From: Actinomycetes bacterium
GTDB taxonomy: Bacteria; Actinomycetota; Acidimicrobiia; Acidimicrobiales; Ilumatobacteraceae
Direction of reading: 5' to 3'
DNA: 64,000 nt
Assembly (NCBI GenBank): GCA_025356335.1
Contig: JANXUF010000053.1
Location: forward strand, 62,001-126,000
Shown here: positions 54,091 through 62,650 of the stretch, one piece after another
Layout of the letters: each line of letters begins with the position of its first letter
Numbering within the stretch: the first letter of the stretch is position 1
Translations under genes and position numbers: made by a program
Notes under the pieces: generated by a model
Seen by the model: only the letters and a program-made list of their open reading frames with translations
The model's database searches: none
What the model was told of the DNA's origin: nothing

Positions 54091-54378
54091 ATGCTCGTTT
54101 CTGAGCTGATCGAAATCTTGAAGAAGCAGCCAGCGGACTCCGAAGTAGAAGTGGCCGTGATCGCTCCCGTCTCCGACGAGGTCGAAGACATCACCGTCGA
54201 CCGCTACGCGCTCGACACCGTCCTGCCATGGACTGAAGAAGAAGGCGAAGACGCCGGTCAGACCGTCATCTGGCTCGTCGGCGGCGACGACGAGGACATC
54301 GACGCCTTTCTCGAAGCGATCGAGCCTGAAGAAGAGGGCCACGACCGCGACGACCACGACGGTCACACCCACGACTGA
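54091..54378 (+). CDS. Small acidic, His/Asp-tailed protein
   Basis: A 95-residue acidic protein: a helical start (VSELIEILKKQPADSEVEVA), a beta/acidic middle and a tail DRDDHDGHTHD that could bind metal. The start resembles small hypothetical proteins of actinobacteria with an LLxxLxxxPxD-type opening. No function can be given. A perfect 14-bp hairpin follows. Confidence 0.65.
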   Translation: MLVSELIEILKKQPADSEVEVAVIAPVSDEVEDITVDRYALDTVLPWTEEEGEDAGQTVIWLVGGDDEDIDAFLEAIEPEEEGHDRDDHDGHTHD

Positions 54379-54384
54379 CCCGCC

Positions 54385-54417
54385 GGCGGCTGACACTCAG
54401 CGCGAGTGTCAGCCGCC
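54385..54417. terminator. 14-bp hairpin between convergent genes
   Basis: GGCGGCTGACACTC pairs perfectly with its complement around AGCGC. It ends both the small acidic gene and the aminotransferase gene; no T-tract follows. Confidence 0.65.
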
Positions 54418-54422
54418 GCAGT

Positions 54423-55778
54423 TCAGCTGACGTAACTGTCGGCGACGTCGAGGGCGTGGTCGATGACTTCGAGGCCGCGGTTGCAGTCTGCTTCTGAGAT
54501 GATCAGTGGTGGACAGACGTGCATGCGATTGAAGTGGATGAACGGCCACACACCTTCGGCCTTGCAGGCTGCGGCGACGGCGTTCATCGGTGCTGCTGCA
54601 GGCCCGGTGGCATTGAACGGGACGAGCGGCTCGTGCGTGTCGCGATTGCGGACCAGTTCGATCGCCCAGAAACAGCCGAGACCGCGAACCTCGCCGATCG
54701 AGGGATGCTTGTCCTTCAACTTCTCGAGTGCCGGCCCGATGACGTTCGTGCCGAGGTCGCGGGCACGCTGGATGATGCCTTCCTCCTCGAAGATGTTGAT
54801 GCTGGCAACTGCTGACGCGCAGGCAAGCGGGTGACCGGAGTACGTCAACCCACCGGGGTAGGCGGTCTCCTTGAAGGTGTCGGCGATGCGTCGGGAGATG
54901 ATCACGCCACCGAGCGGCAGGTAACCGGAATTCACCCCTTTGGCGAAGGTGATGAGGTCGGGGGCGACGTCCCAATGGTCGACGGCGAACCATTCGCCGC
55001 ATCGACCGAATCCGGCCATCACCTCGTCGCAGATCATCACGATGTCGTGCTGATCACAGAGCGCCCGAACGCCGGCGAGATAGCCGTCCGGTGGTACGAG
55101 GATGCCGTTCGTTCCGACGACGGACTCGAGGATGATGGCGGCGATCGTGCCAGGTCCCTCGACCATGATCGTGTCGGCGAGGTGGGCGAGTGCGCGCTCT
55201 CCCTCTTCGGCATCCTTCGCCGCGTGGAACGCGGACCGGTAGGCGTACGGCCCCCAGAAGTGGACGACGCCGTTCATCGCCGGTTCACTCGCCCAGCGGC
55301 GGGGGTCCCCCGTCAGGGCGATCGAGCCGTTGGTAGCGCCGTGGTAGCTGCGATACGTTGCCATGATCTTGTGTTTGCCGGTATGCAGGCGAGCCATCCG
55401 CAGAGCATTCTCGTTGGCTTCCGCTCCGCCATTGGTGAAGAACACCATCTCGAGGTCGCCCGGCGCTCGATCGGTGATCAATCGGGCTGCCTCGCCGCGA
55501 ACGTCGTTGGCGAACGCCGGTGAGACGGTGCACAGCGTTGCCGCCTGCGCCTGGATTGCAGCGACCAACTTGGGGTGCTGGTGACCGATGTTGAGGTTGA
55601 CGAGTTGGCTGGAGAAATCGAGGTAGCGCTTGCCGTCCTCGTCCCAGAACGTCGCGCCCTCACCGCCGGCGAGGACCACCGGATCGATGAGACCCTGTGC
55701 CGACCATGAATGAAAAACGTGTGCCCGGTCGTTGGCCTTGGCCTTCGACATCGGCTTCGTTACTGCGGTGTCTGTCAT
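54423..55778 (-). CDS. Class III aminotransferase, omega-amino acid:pyruvate type
   Basis: A 451-residue PLP-dependent class III aminotransferase. The PLP lysine is in LITFAKGVNSGYLPLGGV, with FFTNGGAEANENALRMAR, TYRSYHGATNGSIALTG and MICDEVMAGFGRCG. In this locus the likely reaction is beta-alanine (or 3-aminoisobutyrate) plus pyruvate to malonate (or methylmalonate) semialdehyde, which the semialdehyde dehydrogenase upstream would use. Taurine-type relatives are similar, so the substrate remains an inference from context. GGGGAA lies just before the ATG. Confidence 0.87.
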   Translation of the reverse strand: MTDTAVTKPMSKAKANDRAHVFHSWSAQGLIDPVVLAGGEGATFWDEDGKRYLDFSSQLVNLNIGHQHPKLVAAIQAQAATLCTVSPAFANDVRGEAARLITDRAPGDLEMVFFTNGGAEANENALRMARLHTGKHKIMATYRSYHGATNGSIALTGDPRRWASEPAMNGVVHFWGPYAYRSAFHAAKDAEEGERALAHLADTIMVEGPGTIAAIILESVVGTNGILVPPDGYLAGVRALCDQHDIVMICDEVMAGFGRCGEWFAVDHWDVAPDLITFAKGVNSGYLPLGGVIISRRIADTFKETAYPGGLTYSGHPLACASAVASINIFEEEGIIQRARDLGTNVIGPALEKLKDKHPSIGEVRGLGCFWAIELVRNRDTHEPLVPFNATGPAAAPMNAVAAACKAEGVWPFIHFNRMHVCPPLIISEADCNRGLEVIDHALDVADSYVS

Positions 55779-55826
55779 TGCGGTTCCCCTAGTCGTCCCG
55801 TTTCATTGCTTCCATTGTGCAAGCGC

Positions 55827-55879
55827 TGGTGCAGTTCACCGTCATCACAACGGCGTCGCAGCGACGGCGAACTGCACCA
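55827..55879. repeat. 53-nt palindrome with 17-bp arms
   Basis: TGGTGCAGTTCACCGTC pairs with GACGGCGAACTGCACCA (one mismatch) around 19 bases. It lies between the binding-protein stop and the aminotransferase start, both minus strand; attenuator, terminator or REP-like element. Confidence 0.6.
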
Positions 55880-55901
55880 ACACTGAGCTGACTGTGTTCG
55901 C

Positions 55902-57272
55902 TCAGTTGCCGCCGGCCGCGACCGTCAGCGTTTCCTTCTTGTAGCTGCTGCCGACCAGATCGGTGCCTGCAAGCTTCTTGGTTGCTGCGTTGACGATGTC
56001 GTTGGTGTACGACTCCGGGTCCGGGTCCTTCGTCAGGACCGTCTTGCCGAGGTCGTTCTTGGTTCCGGCAGAAATCTTGATCGTCTGATCCCACGCCGCC
56101 TTGTCGATCACGCCCGCACCGTCCGGGGACGGCCAGATCAGGGCGTTGACCTCGTTCATCTGCCACAGCTGATGGCTCGCACCGCCGTACTTCGGGCTCT
56201 GCTTCATGACGATGTCGCGGCACGCCTGGACATTGTCGCGGCAGTACGCCCAACCCTTGAGCGACGCCTGCACCAGGGCAACGGCCTCACCGCAGTAGAC
56301 CGGATCGGACAGCTTCGTCTGATCAGCCCAGATGGCGTCCTGCAACATGCCGACGCCCTCCTTTTCATAGCTGACGACGTTGAGGTCATCTGCGGTGTAC
56401 TGCTTGCCTGTCGCCTTGTTCGTCGCTTCGAGGACCTGCGCGTACTCGTTGTAGTTCATCGCCTCGATGGCATCGATGTCGCCGTTCAGCAAGCCGCTGA
56501 CATCGAACTGCTGGGCGACGAGGGTGACGTCCTTTGCCGGGTCCAGGCCGTTCTTCGACAGCGCTGCAAAGATCTCGAACTCGTTGCCGAAGCCCCAGTT
56601 ACCGATCTTCTTGCCTTTGAAATCAGCGGTGGACGTGATGCCCTTGGCTTTGACGGACACCTGCAGTGTTCCGGAACGCTGGAAGATCTGGGCGATGTCG
56701 GTGACCTTGGCGCCGGCCTCTCGTGCCGACAGTGCCTTCGGAACCCACGACACGGCGAAATCGGCGGCTCCGGTGGCAACCTGCTGTACCGGGACGACCG
56801 TGCTGTCGGTCAGTTCGACGATGTTGACGTTGATGCCGGCATCCTTGAAGTACCCCATCGCCGCTGCTGCGTAATACCCGGCGAATTGCGACTGCGCAAC
56901 CCACTGCAACTGCAGCTTGACGGTCTGTCCCGTCGGCGCGGTGCACTTGCTGGTGTCGACCTTGAGGCCACCCGTCAACGCTCCCCCACCGGCGGCCACC
57001 GTTCCGGCTGCTGCAGTTCCGGCGGCCACCGTTCCGGCTGCTGCAGTTCCGGCAGCCGTCGTTCCTGCTGCCGTCGTTCCTGCTGCCGTCGTTCCGGCGG
57101 CAGCAGTTCCAGCGGCCGCAACCGTGGTGCCGGCGGCAGCCGTGGTTGCAGCCGCTGTTGTCCCACTGCTCGTCTTCGCCGAACTGCCACACGCTGCCAC
57201 GAGCAGGCCGGCGGCGCTCATCGCCGCGAACGACCTCACGATCGATCTGGACTTCGCTGTACTTGGTTTCAT
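55902..57272 (-). CDS. NMT1/THI5-like ABC substrate-binding lipoprotein
   Basis: A 456-residue exported lipoprotein: signal with lipobox VAACGS, an Ala/Gly/Thr/Val linker of about 70 residues with five-residue periodicity, then an NMT1/THI5-like domain (KLQLQWVAQSQFAGYYAAAA, GAADFAVSWVPKALSAREAG, FKGKKIGNWGFGNEFEIFAA). Family members bind pyrimidine precursors, sulfonates, riboflavin or similar. The neighbouring hydantoinase, semialdehyde dehydrogenase and aminotransferase suggest a pyrimidine or hydantoin ligand. ATG 57272 is fixed by GGGGAG five bases upstream. Confidence 0.87.
   Translation of the reverse strand: MKPSTAKSRSIVRSFAAMSAAGLLVAACGSSAKTSSGTTAAATTAAAGTTVAAAGTAAAGTTAAGTTAAGTTAAGTAAAGTVAAGTAAAGTVAAGGGALTGGLKVDTSKCTAPTGQTVKLQLQWVAQSQFAGYYAAAAMGYFKDAGINVNIVELTDSTVVPVQQVATGAADFAVSWVPKALSAREAGAKVTDIAQIFQRSGTLQVSVKAKGITSTADFKGKKIGNWGFGNEFEIFAALSKNGLDPAKDVTLVAQQFDVSGLLNGDIDAIEAMNYNEYAQVLEATNKATGKQYTADDLNVVSYEKEGVGMLQDAIWADQTKLSDPVYCGEAVALVQASLKGWAYCRDNVQACRDIVMKQSPKYGGASHQLWQMNEVNALIWPSPDGAGVIDKAAWDQTIKISAGTKNDLGKTVLTKDPDPESYTNDIVNAATKKLAGTDLVGSSYKKETLTVAAGGN
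56991..57110. repeat. In-frame 15/30-bp tandem repeat in the lipoprotein linker
   Basis: Two identical 30-bp units (56991-57050) are followed by three 15-bp GTTCCTGCTGCCGTC-type units. The 15-bp period encodes five residues, GTxAA. Confidence 0.8.
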
Positions 57273-57301
57273 TGGATCTCCCCTCCAGGATGTTGTTGTC
57301 T

Positions 57302-58117
57302 TCACCTGGAATAGCGTCGCCGACGCCATGGCACGGCGACGTACTCCAGGAGATTGGAACCGGCAAAGAACAGCAGCCCGACGATGGACCCGCCGACGAC
57401 ATACGCAAAGGCGAATGCGGTCTTCGAGAGGCTGAAATTGCTGGCGATTCGTTGGCCGAGGCCGTCCTGTGTGCCGCCGAAATACTCGGAGACCAGGGCG
57501 ATGATGACGGCGATGGGTGCCGCTGTGCGGATACCCGTGAACAGGTAGCCGACGGCATTCGGGATGCGCACCTTGCGCAGGATCTCCCGTGGGCTTGCGG
57601 CATAGGACCGCATTAGTTCGAGCTGCGTCGGATGATTCTGACGCAGTCCTCTGGCGACTTGGACGAAGACGATGAAGAAGACGGCGAGTGTGACCATCAC
57701 GCGTCGACCGGTCTGTGTCGTCACCGAGTACATGTTGTTGAGCACCGAGACGATGACGACGGCGGGGATCGCGGCGATGGTGATCGTCAACGGGTTGAGC
57801 AGTTCGCCGAACGCCCGGTAGCGGTTGGCGGTCGCTGCGAGCAGCGCCCCGAGGATCGTGCCGAGGATCAACCCGACGAGTGCATTCGTGCCCGTGACGA
57901 CGCTCGCCGAGCGGACGAGCCCGAAGTTGTCGAACAGCTGTTTCCAGATTTCCGAGGGTTTCGGCAGGATGAACTCGCGTACATGCTGCCAGTCGACGAA
58001 TGCCTCCCAGCCGCCGAAGAAGAGCGCACCGACGATGACCGGGGGCAACACCTTGGCAACGACACCGTCACCACCCGAACGTGTACCGCTGCCGACCCGC
58101 CGACGAGAAACGCTCAT
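57302..58117 (-). CDS. ABC transporter permease (SsuC/TauC-like)
   Basis: A 271-residue permease with about six helices and the cytoplasmic EAA-type loop in YAASPREILRKVRIPNAVGYL. The arrangement matches NMT1/sulfonate-type importers. ATG overlaps the ATPase stop (ATGA). It is the second of two permeases in the locus, so the pore is probably a heterodimer with the protein from 58911. Confidence 0.87.
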   Translation of the reverse strand: MSVSRRRVGSGTRSGGDGVVAKVLPPVIVGALFFGGWEAFVDWQHVREFILPKPSEIWKQLFDNFGLVRSASVVTGTNALVGLILGTILGALLAATANRYRAFGELLNPLTITIAAIPAVVIVSVLNNMYSVTTQTGRRVMVTLAVFFIVFVQVARGLRQNHPTQLELMRSYAASPREILRKVRIPNAVGYLFTGIRTAAPIAVIIALVSEYFGGTQDGLGQRIASNFSLSKTAFAFAYVVGGSIVGLLFFAGSNLLEYVAVPWRRRRYSR

Positions 58118-58914
58118 CGGTCCTCGATGCCAAGTGGTGCGGAACCCATTTCAGCGCCGCGCAATGCCTCGCGGACCTCGGTGATCCTGTCGTAGAACTG
58201 CTCGTCCTCGCGAGTGTCTTCTGTGCGGTCCGATCCGAGCACGACATCGACGACAGCGGTGATCCGGCCCGGTCGAGGTGACATCACGACGACCCGATCG
58301 GACAGGTACACCGCCTCCGGGATCGAGTGGGTGACGAAGATGATCGTCGTGCCGGTCTCCTTGCGGATGCGCAGCAGTTCGGTCTGCATGTGCTCCCGGG
58401 TCATTTCGTCGAGCGCACCGAAGGGCTCGTCCATCAACAGCAGCGGCGGGTTCGCCGCCAGCGAGCGGGCAATGGCAACACGTTGCTGCATGCCGCCGGA
58501 CAATTGCCACGGCATGTGCTTGGCGAACTGTCCGAGCTTGACGAGTTCCAACATCTCGAGCGAACGCGCTCTGCGCGTTGGCTTGTCCCAGCCCTTGAGT
58601 TCCAACGGCAGCTCGATGTTCTTCTGAACGTTGCGCCATTCGAACAGGCCGCTCTGCTGGAAGGCCATACCGTAGTCCTGATCGAGCCGAGCCTGGTGAG
58701 CCGGCTTGGCATTCATCAGCACGGTGCCCGACGTCGGTTCGATGAGATCGGCGATGAGTCGCAGCAGCGTCGATTTTCCGCACCCCGAAGGACCGATCAG
58801 CGAGACGAACTCACCCTGTTCGACCGTCAGGTCGATGTCGACGAGCGCATCGACCTGATCCGCCGTACCGAGGTTGAAGACCTTGGAGACCTGTGCAACC
58901 TCGACGGCGCTCAC
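58114..58914 (-). CDS. ABC transporter ATPase (SsuB/TauB-like)
   Basis: A 266-residue importer ATPase with Walker A GPSGCGKSTLL, Q-loop MAFQQSGLFEWRNV, signature LSGGMQQRVAIARSL, Walker B LLLMDEPFGALDEMTR and H-loop IFVTHSIPEAVYLSD, all typical of the nitrate/sulfonate/taurine-type group. GTG 58914 overlaps the upstream permease stop as GTGA. It energises the two permeases flanking it. Confidence 0.92.
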   Translation of the reverse strand: MSAVEVAQVSKVFNLGTADQVDALVDIDLTVEQGEFVSLIGPSGCGKSTLLRLIADLIEPTSGTVLMNAKPAHQARLDQDYGMAFQQSGLFEWRNVQKNIELPLELKGWDKPTRRARSLEMLELVKLGQFAKHMPWQLSGGMQQRVAIARSLAANPPLLLMDEPFGALDEMTREHMQTELLRIRKETGTTIIFVTHSIPEAVYLSDRVVVMSPRPGRITAVVDVVLGSDRTEDTREDEQFYDRITEVREALRGAEMGSAPLGIEDR

Positions 58915-59843
58915 GCAGTCACCGGCCTGGAGCGCAGCATCAGCTTTTCCATCGAGGCGACGAGCGCCGACATCACCAGGCCGAGGATCGCCGCGCCGAA
59001 GACGGCGGTGAACAATTTCGCCGGATCGTTGGTCGCCTGCTGACCGTAGAGCGCCACGAGCTCGCCGATTCCCTGGTTGATCTTGACGGAAATCTCCGAG
59101 ACGACGACCCCGACGACGGCTGCGGCACCAGCGACGCGCATCGCCGGTGCGAGATACGGCGCAGCGGATGGGAGGCGCAGCTTCACGAGCGTCATCCACC
59201 ATGATGCGGCGTACGAATCCATCAGTTCGATCGATTCGGGCGACGCCGACTTCAAGCCGCGGAGCCCCCCGATGGTGATCGGGAAGAACGCCAGGAATGC
59301 GCCGAGTAGCGAAGCGGCGATCCATTTCTGGTCACCGAGGTTGCGGCTCCAGGCGGCGAGGATGAAGACCAACACCGGGGCGATGCCGACGATCGGCACG
59401 GTCTGGGAAATCACGAGGTACGGCATCAGCGCGCGCTCGAAGAACTTGAACCGCGTCATCAGGATCGCCAGCACCATGCCGATCACTACGCCGAGGACGA
59501 ATGCCAGCAGCGCCACCCTGAACGAGTAGAACGCCGCCTTGGCAACGACGATGCCGATCGTCTGACTGTTCGGTCCGTTCTCCGGACGTGTCAGGCGTGA
59601 CACCATGTCCCACACGTGTGGCATCTCACGGCTCCCGGCGCGAGGCAGGAGCTTCCAGCCGAGGATCTTGCCGCCGTTCTGCGGCCCGACGACCTTGTAA
59701 CCCTCCCAGAGTGCAGCGACGATGGCGAACGTGATCGGGAACATCAGCACCCGCAAGCCCCGCCGCCGTTTTCGCTGCGCGCCACGTGCTGGGAGTACGG
59801 ATATCACGGACTCGTCGACGCCCGCGCCGAGTACGACCGTCAT
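58911..59843 (-). CDS. ABC transporter permease (first of two)
   Basis: A 310-residue permease with an N-terminal extension and about six helices; EAA-type loop DSYAASWWMTLVKLRLPSAA. A soluble periplasmic stretch follows the first helix (GPQNGGKILGWKLLPRAGSR to HVWDMVSRL). The ATG overlaps the LLM oxidoreductase stop (ATGA), so transport and enzyme genes are coupled. Confidence 0.87.
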   Translation of the reverse strand: MTVVLGAGVDESVISVLPARGAQRKRRRGLRVLMFPITFAIVAALWEGYKVVGPQNGGKILGWKLLPRAGSREMPHVWDMVSRLTRPENGPNSQTIGIVVAKAAFYSFRVALLAFVLGVVIGMVLAILMTRFKFFERALMPYLVISQTVPIVGIAPVLVFILAAWSRNLGDQKWIAASLLGAFLAFFPITIGGLRGLKSASPESIELMDSYAASWWMTLVKLRLPSAAPYLAPAMRVAGAAAVVGVVVSEISVKINQGIGELVALYGQQATNDPAKLFTAVFGAAILGLVMSALVASMEKLMLRSRPVTA

Positions 59844-60862
59844 GCCTTCGCTCTCACCGTGTCCACTACTGCTGGCATGATCGTCTCCCCGTACGACTCA
59901 AGCGTCTGCTCTTTTCCGTCGTGTTGCAGGTAGATAGCGAACTGGTCAACTCCGAACGACTTCAGTTCCTCGAGTCGCTCGACGTGCGACGCCGGTGGCC
60001 CGAGCAGGCAGAAGCGGTCGATGATCTCGTCCGGCACGAATGACGTATGCGTGTTACCACTGCGTCCGTGCTCGTTGTAGTCGTAGCCCTGTCGGGTGGC
60101 GATGTAGTCGGTCAGCGCCTTCGGAACGTTTGCAGCACCGTCGGTTCCGTAGCGGGCGACGATGTCGGCGACGTGGTTGCCGACCATGCCACCGAACCAC
60201 CTGCACTGGTCACGCTGATGGGCGAGGTCGTCACCGACATACGCGGGCGCCGCCACGCAGATCTTGACGCTCGCCGGGTCGCGTCCTGCCTTTTCGGCGG
60301 CATCGCGCACCGCCTTGATCGACCACCCGACGATCTGCGGATCGGCGAGCTGCAGGATGAATCCGTCGGCCACCTCCCCGGTGAGTGCGAGCGCCTTCGG
60401 GCCGTACGCCGCGACCCACACGTCCAGCGTGCTGGCGGTGTTCCACGGAAAGCGGAACGTGTTGCCCTTGTACTCGACCTCGCGTCCGTTGGCCAGTTCA
60501 CGGATGACGTGCACGGCCTCGCGGAGTGTCGCCAGGGTCGTCGGCGCGCCGTTCGTCACCCGGACAGCGGAGTCACCGCGACCGATGCCGCAGATCGTGC
60601 GATTGCCGTACATCTCGTTCAGAGTGGCGTACAGGCTTGCGGTGACCGTCCAGTCGCGCGTCGCCGGGTTGGTCACCATCGGTCCGACGATCACCTTGCG
60701 CGTCGCTGCGAGGATTGCGCTGTAGATCACATACGGCTCCTCCCACAACAGGTGTGAGTCGAACGTCCACACGTACTCGAAGCCGAACACCTCCGCCCGT
60801 TTTGCCAGATCGACGACACGAGCCGCCGGCGGGTTCGTCTGCAGAACAACCCCGAACTTCAT
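59840..60862 (-). CDS. LLM-class (F420/FMN-dependent) oxidoreductase
   Basis: A 340-residue bacterial-luciferase-like TIM barrel close to the F420-dependent methylene-H4MPT reductase branch: FGFEYVWTFDSHLLWEEPYV, IVGPMVTNPATRDWTVTASL, YGNRTICGIGRGDSAVR and a C-terminal GVDQFAIYLQHDGK. I recall one such subfamily (TIGR03842) beside hydantoinase genes, which fits here; the reaction is unknown. A flavin/F420 step on the pyrimidine ring (reduction or oxygenation) is a reasonable inference. AAGGG lies about 10 nt before the ATG. Confidence 0.85.
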   Translation of the reverse strand: MKFGVVLQTNPPAARVVDLAKRAEVFGFEYVWTFDSHLLWEEPYVIYSAILAATRKVIVGPMVTNPATRDWTVTASLYATLNEMYGNRTICGIGRGDSAVRVTNGAPTTLATLREAVHVIRELANGREVEYKGNTFRFPWNTASTLDVWVAAYGPKALALTGEVADGFILQLADPQIVGWSIKAVRDAAEKAGRDPASVKICVAAPAYVGDDLAHQRDQCRWFGGMVGNHVADIVARYGTDGAANVPKALTDYIATRQGYDYNEHGRSGNTHTSFVPDEIIDRFCLLGPPASHVERLEELKSFGVDQFAIYLQHDGKEQTLESYGETIMPAVVDTVRAKA

Positions 60863-61082
60863 ATGTCGACGCCCTTCTCGAGGATGCGAAGCGGTCGGGG
60901 AACGAGCGGGAGCAAGACTCCGTCGGGGGGCGTTGGGGGGCGGTAGCCCCCTGCCTGGCGGCGTCGGGACAGCGTGCTGGCCGCCGCAGAAAGATGAGCG
61001 CGGCAAAGCCGCTCCAGCTGAAAGCTCGACCGAACGGAGCGACGATGCGAGGAACGAGCGAGGAGCGAGAGAGGTCGAATCA
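60863..61082. other. 220-bp spacer with GAGCGA-rich repetitive DNA
   Basis: No gene is visible. The left part carries G-runs and the hairpin at 60936. The right part (about 61030-61078) is a chain of short purine-rich near-repeats such as GAACGAGCGAGGAGCGAGAG. Its role is unknown. Confidence 0.5.
60936..60951. terminator. GGGGGC-GGTA-GCCCCC hairpin
   Basis: This 16-nt hairpin lies in the 220-bp spacer between mmsA and the LLM gene, both minus strand; it may reduce read-through. Confidence 0.35.
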
Positions 61083-62576
61083 TCAGTGGTTCGTCGGGAA
61101 GCCGAGATCGACCTTCGAGGTCGCCGGGTCGGGCCAACGGCTGGTAACGACTTTGCCGCGGGTGTAGAAGTTGATGCCTTCCGGCCCGTACATGTGCGAA
61201 TCACCGAAGAGGCTGTCCTTCCACCCGCCGAAGCTGTAATAGCTGACGGGCACGGGAACTGGAACGTTGATCCCGACCATACCGACCTCGCAGTCGAACT
61301 GGAACTGGCGGGCGGCGCCGCCGTCACGGGTGAAGATCGCCGTGCCATTGCCGTACTGGTTGTCGTTGATCAGCTTGAGGCCCGCTTCATAGCTGTCGAT
61401 ACGCATGACACCGAGGACCGGTCCGAAGATCTCGTCGGTGTAGCAACTCATGTCGGCGGTGACATCGTCGATCAGCGACGGGGCGAGGAAAAAGCCGTCA
61501 CCGGGGGGCAGGTCATTGCGTCCGTCGGTGACGATCGTTGCGCCCTGTTCGGCTGCCGCGCCGATATAGCCGGCGACCTTGTCGCGATGCTCGCGGGTGA
61601 TCAGCGGCCCCATCTCGGCATCAGGATCGCTCGCCGGGCCGACCTTGATCTTCGGCAGACGTGCCTTGATCGCGGCGACCAGCGGGTCGGCGATGTCACC
61701 GACAGCGAGGACGACGGAGATCGCCATGCAACGCTCGCCGGCCGAGCCGTAGCCGGCCGACACCGCCGCGTCGGCAGCCATCTCGACGTCAGCATCAGGC
61801 AGCACGAGCATGTGGTTCTTGGCGCCACCGAGCGCCTGCACGCGCTTGGCGTTCTTCGTGCCGGTCTCATAGATGTACCGGGCGATCGGTGTCGAGCCGA
61901 CGAAACTGACAGCGGCGATTCCCTTGTGTTCGAGGATCGCGTCGACCGCCACCTTGTCGCCGTGCACGACGTTGAAGACACCCGGTGGCAGTCCTGCCTG
62001 CGCCAGCAGCTCACCGATGAACATCGCAGCAGACGGATCTTTCTCGGAAGGCTTGAGAATGAACGTGTTCCCGCAGGCAATTGCATTTGCAAACATCCAC
62101 ATCGGCACCATCGCCGGGAAGTTGAACGGCGTGATCCCGGCGACGACCCCGAGCGGCTGGCGGATCGAGTAGACATCGACGCCGCTGGATGCCTGCTCGC
62201 TGAATCCACCCTTGAGCAGATGCGGGATACCGCAGGCGAACTCGACGTTCTCCAAGCCGCGCGCGATCTCGCCGAGGGCGTCGCTGACGACCTTGCCGTG
62301 TTCGGCGGCGACGATCGTCGCCAACTCCTTACGGTTGGCGTCGATCAGCTCACGTGTCCGGAACAGCACCTCGGCGCGTTTGGTCAGCGAAGTCTGACGC
62401 CAGCCGGCGAACGCCGCTCTGGCGATCCCGACGGCCTTGTCCAGTTCTTCGACACTCGCAAAGTCGACCGTTGCCGCCTGCTCCCCCGTCGCCGGGTTCC
62501 AGACCGTGCCGCTGCGGCCTGACGTTCCTTCGACGACCTTGCCGTCGATCCAATGTGAGATGCGCTTCGTGCTCAT
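61083..62576 (-). CDS. mmsA: (Methyl)malonate-semialdehyde dehydrogenase, CoA-acylating
   Basis: Oxidises methylmalonate or malonate semialdehyde to propionyl- or acetyl-CoA, with NAD and CoA. The 497-residue protein has the MMSDH pattern: ISHWIDGKVVEG start, GITPFNFPAMVPMWMFANAI, GGAKNHMLVLPDAD, catalytic Cys in GSAGERCMAISV and GWKDSLFGDSHMYG. Here the natural substrate is probably malonate semialdehyde from beta-alanine. AGGGGA lies just before ATG 62576. Confidence 0.93.
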   Translation of the reverse strand: MSTKRISHWIDGKVVEGTSGRSGTVWNPATGEQAATVDFASVEELDKAVGIARAAFAGWRQTSLTKRAEVLFRTRELIDANRKELATIVAAEHGKVVSDALGEIARGLENVEFACGIPHLLKGGFSEQASSGVDVYSIRQPLGVVAGITPFNFPAMVPMWMFANAIACGNTFILKPSEKDPSAAMFIGELLAQAGLPPGVFNVVHGDKVAVDAILEHKGIAAVSFVGSTPIARYIYETGTKNAKRVQALGGAKNHMLVLPDADVEMAADAAVSAGYGSAGERCMAISVVLAVGDIADPLVAAIKARLPKIKVGPASDPDAEMGPLITREHRDKVAGYIGAAAEQGATIVTDGRNDLPPGDGFFLAPSLIDDVTADMSCYTDEIFGPVLGVMRIDSYEAGLKLINDNQYGNGTAIFTRDGGAARQFQFDCEVGMVGINVPVPVPVSYYSFGGWKDSLFGDSHMYGPEGINFYTRGKVVTSRWPDPATSKVDLGFPTNH

Positions 62577-62650
62577 GTTCCCCTGATTCCCTGCGGTGCT
62601 TGTTCTGGATGCCGACGCGATACCGCCGTGCTGGTTCGGGTCGTCAGACC

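Noticed and set aside
56991..57130. CRISPR-like spaced repeats
   Set aside because: Units are contiguous, in frame, and encode the lipoprotein linker; there are no unique spacers and no cas genes.
60933..62522. Plus-strand open frame of 529 codons
   Set aside because: Antisense to the semialdehyde dehydrogenase; acidic, motif-free and lacking a ribosome site or -10 box.
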